DNA from: Paracoccaceae bacterium
GTDB taxonomy: Bacteria; Pseudomonadota; Alphaproteobacteria; Rhodobacterales; Rhodobacteraceae
NCBI GenBank assembly: GCA_014654775.1
Contig: JACVZW010000059.1
Coordinates: forward strand, 112,341 to 176,340
Length of the DNA: 64,000 bases
Direction: 5' to 3'
Below are positions 15,676 to 24,117 of this stretch, piece after piece (positions within the stretch are counted from its first letter, which is position 1; each line of letters starts with the position of its first letter). Position numbers and translations under genes: made by a program. The notes beneath the pieces were generated by a model. The model was not told the origin of the DNA and ran no database searches. It saw only the letters and a list, made by a program, of their open reading frames with translations.

Positions 15676-16524
15676 TTACTCGAACAGGTCGATTTCCTCG
15701 TTGATCTCGTCGATGACGCCCAAACGCTGGCGGGCGGGCTCCCCGGCTTGGCCGATGAAGGCCACCGCCAGAAGGCGGACCAGGCTGGTCAGTGTCGTAT
15801 GTGTCGGCAAAGCCCCATAGGTCGCCACATGGCTTCCGATCGCCAGCCGGGAAAATCGCTGCGCGCGGGCAAGGTAGCGATGGTCGGTCAGCGTGATCAC
15901 GTTCATGCGCGAGGTGCGGGCATATGCCGTCAGCGCCGACTGGAACTTCGGTCGCGGATCAAGCGTCAGCAGCAGCAGCACGTCGCGCGGTCCCGTCATG
16001 GCAAGGTCTTCGGCCCATGCCCCCGGACTGGCTGCGAGAAGATGCACGTCGGGGCGGAGTCTGGCAAAGGTCAGCCGTGCAAGACGGGCAAGCCCTTCCT
16101 CGGCACCAAAGCCCATGCACCAGACGCGCGGCGCATCAAGGATAAGGCGCGCGGCCTCCGTCAGCAGGTCGGGGCGCATCTCTTCAAAGGTGCGGGTCAG
16201 GTTCAGAAGCTCCAGTTCCAGATGATCGGCAAGCGACCGTCCCAGCGCCCCGTGATCCTGCGCCTGCTGCGAATAGGCATAGGGCTGCGTGCGATTGCGT
16301 TCCTCGCGTGCCTGCGTGCGCGCTTCGTCAAAATCCGTGTAGCCGAGGTTCCGGAAAAACCGCGCCGTCGTGGCCTTTGACACCCCGGCCAGCGCCGACA
16401 GTTCGGTCGCACTATGCGTTTCTATCAGTGCCTGATTCTCAAGCAGCAGCACGGCCAGATTCTGCTCGGACTTCGTAAGTCGAGAAATCCTTTCCTGAAT
16501 TCTGAGTGTTAGCCGTGTCGCCAT
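15676..16524 (-). CDS. RpiR/MurR-family transcriptional regulator
   Basis: A 282-residue regulator. The N-terminal helix-turn-helix (about 1-77) includes ELSALAGVSKATTARFFRNLGY, split here as ELSALAGVSK and ATTARFFRNLGY. The C-terminal SIS domain (about 120-255) would bind a phosphosugar or other small ligand. It is divergent from the formyl-THF ligase-like gene and ABC importer, and the short shared region carries several TGAAAC half sites (16561-16596), a likely operator for self-regulation and importer control. The ligand is unknown; RpiR members are not limited to sugars. Confidence 0.88.
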   Translation of the reverse strand: MATRLTLRIQERISRLTKSEQNLAVLLLENQALIETHSATELSALAGVSKATTARFFRNLGYTDFDEARTQAREERNRTQPYAYSQQAQDHGALGRSLADHLELELLNLTRTFEEMRPDLLTEAARLILDAPRVWCMGFGAEEGLARLARLTFARLRPDVHLLAASPGAWAEDLAMTGPRDVLLLLTLDPRPKFQSALTAYARTSRMNVITLTDHRYLARAQRFSRLAIGSHVATYGALPTHTTLTSLVRLLAVAFIGQAGEPARQRLGVIDEINEEIDLFE

Positions 16525-16560
16525 GTGCCCGTTTGCTGCGCATCAGCGCGCTTGCTTTTG

Positions 16561-16596
16561 TGAAACCAGCGTTTCAATGTGATGAAACAATGAAAC
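16561..16596. promoter_or_regulatory. Candidate RpiR operator cluster (TGAAAC half sites)
   Basis: TGAAACCAGCGTTTCA at 16561-16576 is a perfect 6-4-6 inverted repeat. The GTTTCA arm also pairs with TGAAAC at 16583-16588, and a further TGAAAC lies at 16591-16596. Four half sites in 36 bp lie between the divergent regulator and the ligase-like gene, where a divergent promoter must be. TTTCA/TGAAA half sites are common for RpiR-family proteins. Confidence 0.6.
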
Positions 16597-16610
16597 GACA
16601 CAGGTCGATC

Positions 16611-17348
16611 ATGTCCAAATCCAAGATCATCCGCCAGCAGATTTGGTCGAAACTGCATCATGTGGCCAAGCCGGACACGCGCTTTCACCTGAACTTCGCC
16701 GAGGTGATCCCCGATTTCGAAGGGTCCGAGGTCGCAACCGACCATCTGGTGGACCTGCCCGCCTATCAGCAGACCACCTTCGCCTTCATCACGCCGGACA
16801 ACTGCCTCGTGGACCTGCGCCGCCGGATGATCGCGGCTGGAAAGCCTTTCGTCATGTCCACCTACGGCATCTATCGCGGCTTCCTGTTGATGGAGCCGGG
16901 GATGGTGCCCGCAGGGGCGGAACTCTACGCCGCATGGCTGGATGGGATGGAACACTTCGCCCGCCCCATAACGCTCGAAGAAGTGGCGCGCCGTGGTCGC
17001 TTCGATTTCATGGTCACGGGGGCATCTGCGGTGTCGGTCGATGGGGTGCGCTTTGGCAAAGGGCACGGGTTCTTCGACCTCGAATGGGGGATGTTCACCG
17101 ATCTCGGCCTCGTGGACGAGACGACGCCAGTCGTCGCCGTGGTGCATGACTGCCAGATGGTTCAGGAAAAGCTGACCCCGTCCGAAACGGACATCCTCGT
17201 CGACTGGATCGCCACGCCGTCGGGTCTGCATCAGGTGGAACGCCGGGCCAAGCGGCCTTCGGGCGTCAAATGGAACCTGCTCGATCCGCAGCAGATCGCC
17301 GATACGCCGCCGCTGCAGGAATTGCAGCGCATCCAAGGAATTGCCTGA
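16611..17348 (+). CDS. 5-formyltetrahydrofolate cyclo-ligase-like protein
   Basis: A 245-residue protein of the 5-FTHF cyclo-ligase superfamily (MTHFS fold). The signature loop appears as RFGKGHGFFDLEWG near 148-161, a variant of the usual GxGxGYYDR. True folate cyclo-ligases are shorter (near 190 residues), so this is a diverged paralogue. I start at the ATG at 16611; another in-frame ATG at 16590 lies inside the operator repeats. It heads the unit with the NMT1-type importer, so it may act on the imported compound, perhaps an aminopyrimidine or folate-like molecule. That is inference. Confidence 0.75.
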   Translation: MSKSKIIRQQIWSKLHHVAKPDTRFHLNFAEVIPDFEGSEVATDHLVDLPAYQQTTFAFITPDNCLVDLRRRMIAAGKPFVMSTYGIYRGFLLMEPGMVPAGAELYAAWLDGMEHFARPITLEEVARRGRFDFMVTGASAVSVDGVRFGKGHGFFDLEWGMFTDLGLVDETTPVVAVVHDCQMVQEKLTPSETDILVDWIATPSGLHQVERRAKRPSGVKWNLLDPQQIADTPPLQELQRIQGIA

Positions 17349-17385
17349 CCCTCCCTCCTCATCCCCAAACAACAGGACCGCTGCC

Positions 17386-18357
17386 ATGAGAGTATCACTG
17401 TCCCGCCGATCCTTCCTATCCACGGCTGCTGCGGCGTCGGCCTTGCCGCTCCTGCCGCGCACGGCCCGCGCCGCGACCCCCTTCGCCATGCAGGCGGCAT
17501 GGATCAACGACGCCGAATTCGCGGGCTACTTTCTGGCCATGGATCAGGGCTATTACACGGCCGAGGGGCTGGACCTCACCTATCTGCCGGGCGGTCCGGA
17601 CGTCATCCCGGAAAGCACCATCGTCGCAGGCCGGGCCGACCTTGCCCTGACCACCCCCGACACCACGATCAAGGCGATCACGGATCAGGGCGCAAAGTTC
17701 AAGATCATCGGGGCGCAATATCAGAAAAACCCCATCGGGATCGTCAGCCTGAAGAAGAACCCGATCACCAGCCCCGCCGAGATGGTCGGAAAGACCATCG
17801 CCGTGCCACCCGTCAACACGATCAGCGTCGAAGCCGTGCTGGCCGCCAACGGGATCGACCGCGCCAGCGTGAACATCGTCCCCTACGCCTATGACCCGAC
17901 CCCGCTGATCAAGGGCGAAATCGATGCCAGCCTCGATTTCACGACGAACGTCCCCTACACGATCGCGCAGGCGGGTGAAGAAGCGACCTCTTTCCTGCTC
18001 TATGATTTCGGCTACACGATCTACAACGACACCGTGGTCGTGACCGAAGACGTCCTCGCCGCCAAGCGCAAGGAACTGGTCGCTTGGCTGCGCGCCAGCC
18101 GCAAAGGCTGGGACGAGAACTTCATCGATCCCGCCGCTTGGCCGCCGAAATGGGCTGAAACGCATTTTGCCGGCACCGGCCGCACGATCGAGAACGAGAT
18201 TTTCTTCAACACGGCGCAGATGCCGCTGATGGTGGCAGAAGGCGGCTTCTTCTCGATGACCGAAGACGGGATCGCGGCAAACATCGAGGCTTTGTCGAAA
18301 GTGGGCATCATGGCCACGCGCGACATGTTCGACACCACGCTTCTGGAAGAGATCTGA
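17386..18357 (+). CDS. NMT1/THI5-like ABC transporter substrate-binding protein
   Basis: A 323-residue periplasmic binding protein. It has a twin-arginine-type signal, SRRSFLSTAAAASALP, ending near ARA, so export may be by Tat. The body has the NMT1/THI5-like features AWINDAEFAGYFLAMDQGYY, an ESTIVAGRADLALTTPDT-like segment (about 70-90) and NTISVEAVL. Relatives bind thiamine precursors (ThiY), riboflavin (RibY), taurine, nitrate or pyrimidines. Its partners are the next two genes; the ATPase ATG overlaps this stop. The substrate is unassigned. Confidence 0.85.
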   Translation: MRVSLSRRSFLSTAAAASALPLLPRTARAATPFAMQAAWINDAEFAGYFLAMDQGYYTAEGLDLTYLPGGPDVIPESTIVAGRADLALTTPDTTIKAITDQGAKFKIIGAQYQKNPIGIVSLKKNPITSPAEMVGKTIAVPPVNTISVEAVLAANGIDRASVNIVPYAYDPTPLIKGEIDASLDFTTNVPYTIAQAGEEATSFLLYDFGYTIYNDTVVVTEDVLAAKRKELVAWLRASRKGWDENFIDPAAWPPKWAETHFAGTGRTIENEIFFNTAQMPLMVAEGGFFSMTEDGIAANIEALSKVGIMATRDMFDTTLLEEI

Positions 18358-19127
18358 TGACGGCACCCGCAGGGATCGTGCTCTCCGGCCTGACCAAGAC
18401 CTTTCACGGTCGCGGCAAGTCGGTCACGGCCCTGCGGGATGTCTCCCTGATCTGCCCGCCCGGCAGTTTCACCGCACTGATCGGGCCGTCCGGCTGTGGC
18501 AAGTCCACCGTCCTTCGCGCATCGCTGGGGTTGGAGCCGCTGGACGCTGGCAAGGTCGAAATCGGCGGGCAGGCACCGGAACGGGCAACGGCGGCAGGCA
18601 TCACCGGCGTTGCCTTTCAGGATGCGGGGCTGCTGCCTTGGCGGTCAGTCACGCGCAACATCGCGCTGCCATTGGAAGTGCTCGGCCGCGATGTCGGCCC
18701 GGCCGCCGGGCGCATCCGCGACCTGATCGCGCTCGTGGGCCTCACGGGCTATGGCGACGCGCTGCCGGGAGAGTTGTCGGGTGGCATGCGCCAGCGCGTC
18801 GCCATCGCGCGCGCTCTGGTCAGCGAACCCCGGGTGCTGTTTCTGGACGAACCCTTCGGCGCGCTGGATCAAATCCTGCGGCGGCAGATGAACATCGAAC
18901 TGCAACGCATCTGGGCCGAGACCGGCGTGACCACGCTTCTCGTGACGCACGGGATCGACGAGGCCGTCTTCCTTGCCGACCGTGTGGCCGTGATGCAGGC
19001 CGAACCGGGCCGGATCGTCGACGTGGTCGACATCGACCTGCCGCGCCCCCGCGAGACGGCGCTGTTCTCTGCCCCGCATTTCCACGAACTCTGCGACCGG
19101 ATCGCCGGGGTCCTGCATGGCGCTTGA
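18357..19127 (+). CDS. ABC transporter ATP-binding protein (NrtD/SsuB/ThiZ type)
   Basis: A 256-residue ATPase: Walker A GPSGCGKST near 42-50, Q-loop FQDAG, signature LSGGMRQR near 139, Walker B VLFLDEPFGALD near 158-170, and H-loop LVTHGIDEAV. This is the importer class paired with NMT1-type binding proteins. It overlaps the binding-protein gene by 1 bp and the permease gene by 11 bp, so the three are one translation unit. Confidence 0.92.
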   Translation: MTAPAGIVLSGLTKTFHGRGKSVTALRDVSLICPPGSFTALIGPSGCGKSTVLRASLGLEPLDAGKVEIGGQAPERATAAGITGVAFQDAGLLPWRSVTRNIALPLEVLGRDVGPAAGRIRDLIALVGLTGYGDALPGELSGGMRQRVAIARALVSEPRVLFLDEPFGALDQILRRQMNIELQRIWAETGVTTLLVTHGIDEAVFLADRVAVMQAEPGRIVDVVDIDLPRPRETALFSAPHFHELCDRIAGVLHGA

Positions 19128-20682
19128 CCTGAGCAGGTGGCTGCCCCCGGTCCTGCTGCCACCGGTCCTGCTGCTCGCGGCATGGGAGGTCTTGGGTCGC
19201 TTCGACCTTGTCGCGTCCGGGGCGCTTCCGGCCCTTTCGGAAATCCTTATCCGCCTGTGGGTAGACCGCGCCGACTATCCCGCACATGTGACGGCCACGC
19301 TTCTCGCCTCGGGTGCGGGCTTCGTGATCGGCAACCTGCTGGCGGTGCTTGCCGGGCTTGTCTTCGTGATGTCCCCCGTGGCGGAACGGCTGTCGCGCGG
19401 CGTGAATATCGCGATCTTCGCCCTGCCTCCGATCGCCATTGCCCCGATCCTCACCCTCACGCTCGAAGGGATGACGCCGCGCATCGTGCTGGCCGCGCTG
19501 GGGGTCTATTTCGTCACCATGCAGGCGACGGTCACCGGCCTGACCCAGTATGACACGCGCGCCGCCGATGTTGTCCGCGCCTATGGCGGCGGGCGGGGGG
19601 CGGTTCTGCGGTTGGTCCGTCTGCGCGGGGCCGTGCCGGCCATCCTGTCCGGGTTCCGCGTCGCAGCCCCGAACGCCGTCCTTGGCGCGATCCTCGCCGA
19701 ATTCGGCGGCGGCGGGCGCTTCGGACTGGGGGCCTATCTCCTCGGCTCACTCGGGCGCGGCGAGCCGGACAGGCTCTGGGGCATCGGGTTGGTGGCGACC
19801 ATCATCGCGGGACTGTCCTACGCCGTCTTTGCCCTGATCTCGCGCCGGATGCTCGGGGCGTCGATCTCGCTCAGCCTGAACCCGGCAGCGGCGCCGCAGG
19901 TTCCGATGGGGGCCGCCTCGCCTCTGCTTGGCCTCGGCGCCATCCTGATGCCCTTCGCCGTCTGGTGGGCGCTGCTGTGGGCCATGCAGGTGCCCGACAT
20001 GCTGGGAAAGACGCCATGGGCCGTGGTGGACTACCTTTTCCTCGCCGACACCGCCCCTGCCGCCCGGGCAAAGCTCCTTGCCGCCTTGGCAGAGACCCTG
20101 CCCATCACGCTGGCGGGCATGGCCGCAGGCCTCGCCTTTGCCTTCGCCTTGGCCGTGGCCGGGCGGCTGACGCCCGCCTTCACCCGCGCCTTCCTTCCCA
20201 TAGCGCTTGTGACGCAGACGATGCCGCTGGTGGCGCTGACCCCGCTGCTGGTGCTGCTTCTGGGCCGTGGCACGGCCGTCACCCTCTGGATCACCATATC
20301 GGTGACCTTCTTCCCGGCCTATGTCATGATCGCCCAAGGCATCGCCCAAGTCCCCCGCGCGGCGCTGGAACTGCCGCGCGCCTATGGCGCGACGGGGTGG
20401 CGTGAACTGCGCCTCGTCACGCTGCCCGCCTCCCTCCCATGGCTTTTCGCCGCCGTAAAGCTGACCGCCCCGCGCGCCCTTCTGGGCGTGATGATCGCGG
20501 AATGGCTGGCGACGGGGCGGGGTCTCGGCAACCTTCTGAACCAGTCCCGCGGTTATCTCGATTTCGGAATGATCTGGACCGTCGCAGCGGTCAGCGTGAT
20601 CCTGTCCGTTGCGCTCTACCTCGTGGCGCAGGGGATCGAGAGGACGGTCCTCAGGCGCATGGGCATGATCCGTCAGAATTGA
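19117..20682 (+). CDS. Fused double ABC transporter permease
   Basis: A 521-residue permease containing two BPD_transp_1 units in one chain. The first half (about 1-250) has an EAA-like loop ADVVRAYGGGRGAVLRLVRLRG. The second half (about 265-515) has its own, ALELPRAYGATGWRELRLVTLP, and the family end AEWLATGRGLGNLLNQSRGY. Most importers of this class use a homodimer of a 250-residue permease, so the fusion gives an asymmetric channel in one polypeptide. About twelve hydrophobic segments are visible. It is the last gene of the operon. Confidence 0.88.
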   Translation: MALDLSRWLPPVLLPPVLLLAAWEVLGRFDLVASGALPALSEILIRLWVDRADYPAHVTATLLASGAGFVIGNLLAVLAGLVFVMSPVAERLSRGVNIAIFALPPIAIAPILTLTLEGMTPRIVLAALGVYFVTMQATVTGLTQYDTRAADVVRAYGGGRGAVLRLVRLRGAVPAILSGFRVAAPNAVLGAILAEFGGGGRFGLGAYLLGSLGRGEPDRLWGIGLVATIIAGLSYAVFALISRRMLGASISLSLNPAAAPQVPMGAASPLLGLGAILMPFAVWWALLWAMQVPDMLGKTPWAVVDYLFLADTAPAARAKLLAALAETLPITLAGMAAGLAFAFALAVAGRLTPAFTRAFLPIALVTQTMPLVALTPLLVLLLGRGTAVTLWITISVTFFPAYVMIAQGIAQVPRAALELPRAYGATGWRELRLVTLPASLPWLFAAVKLTAPRALLGVMIAEWLATGRGLGNLLNQSRGYLDFGMIWTVAAVSVILSVALYLVAQGIERTVLRRMGMIRQN

Positions 20683-20937
20683 TCACGCGGAATGCAGGCA
20701 AAGCGCGCCGTCATGGTCCGGCCAAGCCTGCGCCGACAATTGCACAGGGTCGGCCCGCTGCGTCTCGGGTTCCGCCTCTGCGTCGATCATGGCCTCGGCA
20801 CGGCGACGCTCGCGGATGGATGGACAAGCATCGGTGTTGGTCAAGAAGAGATGGACACCTTCGCTTTCCAGCAGGGCACTGGCGGGCGCACGGTCAATAC
20901 TGAACAAAGCACCGCTCTGTCGCAGCGCATGCAGCAT
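20683..20937 (-). CDS. Small hypothetical protein downstream of the SRP RNA
   Basis: An 84-residue frame starts at an ATG preceded by GGGTAAGG and ends next to the convergent permease stop. The predicted protein is soluble and acidic in the middle (AEAMIDAEAEPETQ), and codon use resembles real genes. No family is recognised. It lies about 55 bp after the SRP RNA on the same strand and could share its transcript. If this is not a gene, the 310-bp stretch from 20683 to the RNA is otherwise empty. Confidence 0.45.
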   Translation of the reverse strand: MLHALRQSGALFSIDRAPASALLESEGVHLFLTNTDACPSIRERRRAEAMIDAEAEPETQRADPVQLSAQAWPDHDGALCLHSA

Positions 20938-20993
20938 AACCCCTTACCCGAAAAGAGTTTCATGCATCATCAACAGGATGAAAGGGAGAAGGT

Positions 20994-21087
20994 GAGAGGC
21001 TGGACAACGACCCAAGCGGGGCTCGTTACGGCTGCTTCCTTCCGGACCTGACCGGGTTGGCGAGGCGCTCGCCCGCGCCAACCTCTC
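20994..21087 (-). ncRNA. ffs: Signal recognition particle 4.5S RNA (small bacterial SRP RNA)
   Basis: On the minus strand the region contains the near-invariant SRP domain IV: GGTCAGGTCCGGAAGGAAGC, with the GGAA tetraloop and asymmetric loop bound by Ffh. Outside it, GAGAGGTTGG at the 5' end pairs with CCAGCCTCTC at the 3' end, closing a rod of about 94 nt, the usual size in alphaproteobacteria. Exact ends are uncertain by a few bases. It acts with Ffh and FtsY in co-translational membrane targeting. Confidence 0.96.
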
Positions 21088-21126
21088 GCCGCTGCATATA
21101 GGCCTGCGCCCCCGGATTCGCAAGCC

Positions 21127-21681
21127 TCACCCGTAAAGCCGCGCCGGGATCGACCGCAGCACGTCCGACGACCGCCGCGCCCGCGCCAGTGTCCAGCCGC
21201 CCTCGACCGCGATCAACAGCGTTTCGGCCGCTTCGCGCGCGGCGTCCGCCTCCAGCCCCAGCCGCTCGCCCTGCCGGGCCACTGCGCCGATCAGCCGGTC
21301 GAACAGCGTCGCCGCCTGCGCGCGGAACGCCGCCCCGTCCGGCCCGTCGAAGATCAGCGCCTGGATCGGGCACGAGTCGGCGCTGTCGGACAGGTCGAAC
21401 AGCTTGGCCAGCTTGTGGCAGAAGGTCGTCGCCCCTGCCCGGAACTCCACCGCTGGGGTGAAGGCATCCTCCACCACCCGTACCAGCATCGCCGCCGTCC
21501 ACTCGGCCGCCGCCTGCGCCAGATCCTCCTTCCCATTCGGGAAATGATGGTAGAGCGACCCCTTCGGTACCCCCGCCTGCGCAAGCACCTCGGCGATCCC
21601 CGTGCCGTGATAGCCCTTCTGCCGGAACAGCCTCGCGGCCACCGTCACCAACTTGTCGCGCGTCGAAAGCCCCTCGTCCAT
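21127..21681 (-). CDS. TetR-family transcriptional regulator
   Basis: A 184-residue regulator. The N-terminal helix-turn-helix (about 8-55) reads TRDKLVTVAARLFRQKGYHG then PKGSLYHHFPNGKEDL. The C-terminal ligand domain resembles the LmrA/YxaF-like group, with a DSADSCPIQAL segment. It is divergent from the alpha/beta hydrolase gene; the 101-bp space between them holds two GACCG-N2-CGGTC palindromes (21723-21760), so it probably represses both itself and the hydrolase until a small ligand releases it. Confidence 0.9.
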   Translation of the reverse strand: MDEGLSTRDKLVTVAARLFRQKGYHGTGIAEVLAQAGVPKGSLYHHFPNGKEDLAQAAAEWTAAMLVRVVEDAFTPAVEFRAGATTFCHKLAKLFDLSDSADSCPIQALIFDGPDGAAFRAQAATLFDRLIGAVARQGERLGLEADAAREAAETLLIAVEGGWTLARARRSSDVLRSIPARLYG

Positions 21682-21722
21682 GACGCCCAGTCTAGCCGCC
21701 CCCGGCGGCGGCGAAAAGACTG

Positions 21723-21760
21723 GACCGAACGGTCTACACCTGTTACTAGGCCGATCGGTC
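21723..21760. promoter_or_regulatory. Twin TetR operator candidates
   Basis: GACCGAACGGTC at 21723-21734 is a GACCG-N2-CGGTC inverted repeat. GGCCGATCGGTC at 21749-21760 is a second copy with one mismatch in the left arm. The repeats are 26 bp apart start to start, about two and a half helical turns, between the divergent TetR and hydrolase genes. The consensus is close to the TAGACCG-N2-CGGTCTA operators of many TetR proteins. Confidence 0.7.
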
Positions 21761-21782
21761 TAATGCTGCGAAAGGTCTGCCC

Positions 21783-22652
21783 ATGGGCATGAGCCGCCCA
21801 CCGCTCCACCCCGCCGGGGCCGAGTCCCTGACCATCGCCGCCACCGGCGCCACGCTGGCTGCGCGGCTCTTCCTGCCGCCCGGTCCCCCGCGCGCCGCCG
21901 CCGTCCTGCACGGGGCGACTGGGGTCCCTATGGGCTTCTACCGTGCCTTCGCCGAATGGCTGGCCGCCGACCGCGGCGTCGCCGTCTTGACCTATGACTA
22001 CCGCGATTTCGGCGCCTCCGCCCGCGCCCCGACGCGCGCCTCCCGCGCCACGATGGCGGACTGGGGCTTCCACGACCAAGGGGCCGCGCTCCAGACTCTG
22101 ACCCGCCTCTTTCCCGGCACGCCGCGCTGGGTCATCGGCCAGTCGCTCGGCGGCCTCTTCCTCGCCTTCCATCCGGAAATGGCGGGAGTCGCCCGCGTCA
22201 TCACCGTCAATTCTGGCCCGGTCCACGTCACCGACCACCCGCACGCCTTCCGTGCGCTGGCGCGTGTGTTCTGGCACGGCCCGCACCGCGCGCTCACCCG
22301 CGCACTGGGTTACCATCCCGGGCGGCACACCGGGCTGGGTGCCGATCTGCCGCGCGGTGTATGGGAAGACTGGCGCCGCTGGTGCCTGACCCCCGGCTTC
22401 TTCCTGTCAGACCTCGGCCACCGCCTGCCCTTCCCAGATCCGTCCCGCGTCACCGCCGAGATGCGTCTTGTCGCCACCGCCGATGACCACTGGGTCCCCA
22501 CCGCCGCCGTCTGGCGGCTGATGCGGCACTATCCCGAGGCGGTGAAATGCCAACTCGTCCTGCATCCCGCCGCCTTCGGTCTGGCCCGGCTTGGCCATCT
22601 TGGCCCGCTGGCCCGCGCAAATGCGTTGGTCTGGCCCGCGCTGGTGGACTAA
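21783..22652 (+). CDS. Alpha/beta hydrolase
   Basis: A 289-residue alpha/beta-hydrolase with the nucleophile elbow GQSLGG at 119-124 (Ser121), an oxyanion region LHGATGVPMGFY near 42-53 and DYRDFG near 72-77. The late acidic residue and histidine are candidates in TADDHWVP near 238. It resembles the YheT/serine aminopeptidase-like hydrolases. It is divergent from a TetR regulator whose operators lie in its promoter. No signal peptide is seen. The substrate may be an ester related to the TetR ligand. Confidence 0.82.
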   Translation: MGMSRPPLHPAGAESLTIAATGATLAARLFLPPGPPRAAAVLHGATGVPMGFYRAFAEWLAADRGVAVLTYDYRDFGASARAPTRASRATMADWGFHDQGAALQTLTRLFPGTPRWVIGQSLGGLFLAFHPEMAGVARVITVNSGPVHVTDHPHAFRALARVFWHGPHRALTRALGYHPGRHTGLGADLPRGVWEDWRRWCLTPGFFLSDLGHRLPFPDPSRVTAEMRLVATADDHWVPTAAVWRLMRHYPEAVKCQLVLHPAAFGLARLGHLGPLARANALVWPALVD

Positions 22653-22680
22653 CCTCCCCGGCAAAAGGGGAGGGACGCAT

Positions 22681-24051
22681 ATGCCCGGCACAATCCGCAT
22701 CGACTGGCCCGAACACGGCACGCCAGATCTGCCGCCGCCGCTCAGCCTGTCCGAACTCGCCGCGCGCCTTGCCGCCCTGCGTGCCGCCGCCGCCGCCCGC
22801 GGCTATAACGCGCTTGTCATCTACGGCGATCGTGAACATGCCGCCAACCTGCACTGGCTGACGGGCTTCGACCCCCGCTTCGAAGAGGCGGTGCTGGCCG
22901 TCACCCCGACCGATGCGCTCCTCCTCGCGGGGAACGAATGCCTGCCCTATACTGAAACCTCGCCCCTCGTCGCCGCAGGCATCATCCGTACCGCGCATTG
23001 CGCCTCGCTGTCCCTGCCGTCGCAGCCGCGCGGCACGGCTCGGCTTGCCGACCTGCTGGCCGAGGTGCTGCCCAAGGGCGCCATCGGCGCGATCGGCTGG
23101 AAATGGTTCGGCGCGGATGAGGTGGACGACCCTGCCACCGCGCTCGACATTCCTGCCTTCCTTGCCGATCCGCTGCGTCGCCACGCGGCCCGGGTGGAAA
23201 ACGCGACCGATCTGTTGATGCATCCCGCCCATGGCCTGCGCGCCCGGGTGGATGCGGCCGAGATCGCGCGACTGGAATTCGCCAACCATATGGCCGCTGC
23301 CGCCCTGCGCCGCATGGTGCAAGGCTTCCGCGACGGCCAGACCGACTTTGCGGCGGTCGAGGCCGCGCGCATCGGCGGTCTTCCCTTGGGCTGCCATGTG
23401 ACCTTCGCCACCGGGGGCCGCGCCGCGCAGGGCCTCTCTGGCCCGACGGGGCAGCGGCTGACGCTTGGCTCGCCCATCTCCTTCAACATCTGCCACTGGG
23501 GCGCGAATATCTGCCGCGCCGGATGGGTGGCGCGCGGGGCCGCCGACCTTCCCGTCACGGCGCAGGACTATCTCGAAAGCTTCGTCCAGCCCTATATGCA
23601 GGCCATGTCCGACTGGTGCGCGATGATGCGCCCCGGCGTCCCGGGCGGCGCGGTGTGGGAGATGATCCAGACCCGCCTGCCCCCCGCCACCTTTGGCATC
23701 ACGCTCAACCCCGGCCATCTGATCGGGCTGGATGAATGGCTCTCCTCCCCGATCATGCCCGGCTCTGACATCCCCCTCGCCTCTGGCATGGCGATGCAGA
23801 TGGATGTGATCCCGGGCCATCCCCTCTATGGCTCCACCCGGATGGAGGACGGCTATGTCATCGCCGATGCCACCCTGCGCGCCACGCTCGCCCGCGACTT
23901 CCCCGAAACCGCTGCCCGCTGCGAGGCCCGCGCAAGGTTCCTGCGCGAGGTGATCGGGATGGACTGCCCCGAAACCCTGCTGCCGCTGGCCGATACCTGC
24001 GGGATCATCGCGCCTTGGCTCTTGGACCCGGCGCAGGTGATGGTGGTCTGA
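22681..24051 (+). CDS. M24/creatinase-like protein with degenerate metal site
   Basis: A 456-residue protein with an N-terminal creatinase-like domain (about 1-165) and a C-terminal pita-bread domain (about 190-430). The histidine segment GHLIGLDEW and the final RMEDGYVI glutamate are present. The usual metal aspartates seem replaced (SFNICHWGANICRAG in place of a D...D pattern), and the first glutamate is aspartate (MQMDVIP). It is therefore probably not a normal aminopeptidase; a creatinase-type metal-independent hydrolase is possible. The ATG at 22681 follows a strong GGGGAGGG site, 28 bp after the hydrolase. Confidence 0.75.
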   Translation: MPGTIRIDWPEHGTPDLPPPLSLSELAARLAALRAAAAARGYNALVIYGDREHAANLHWLTGFDPRFEEAVLAVTPTDALLLAGNECLPYTETSPLVAAGIIRTAHCASLSLPSQPRGTARLADLLAEVLPKGAIGAIGWKWFGADEVDDPATALDIPAFLADPLRRHAARVENATDLLMHPAHGLRARVDAAEIARLEFANHMAAAALRRMVQGFRDGQTDFAAVEAARIGGLPLGCHVTFATGGRAAQGLSGPTGQRLTLGSPISFNICHWGANICRAGWVARGAADLPVTAQDYLESFVQPYMQAMSDWCAMMRPGVPGGAVWEMIQTRLPPATFGITLNPGHLIGLDEWLSSPIMPGSDIPLASGMAMQMDVIPGHPLYGSTRMEDGYVIADATLRATLARDFPETAARCEARARFLREVIGMDCPETLLPLADTCGIIAPWLLDPAQVMVV

Positions 24052-24117
24052 GGGGTGTTCACGTTGGGTTAACCAAACCGCCCCGTTCTTCATCCTTCGT
24101 CAAGAAAGTGAGTCGGA

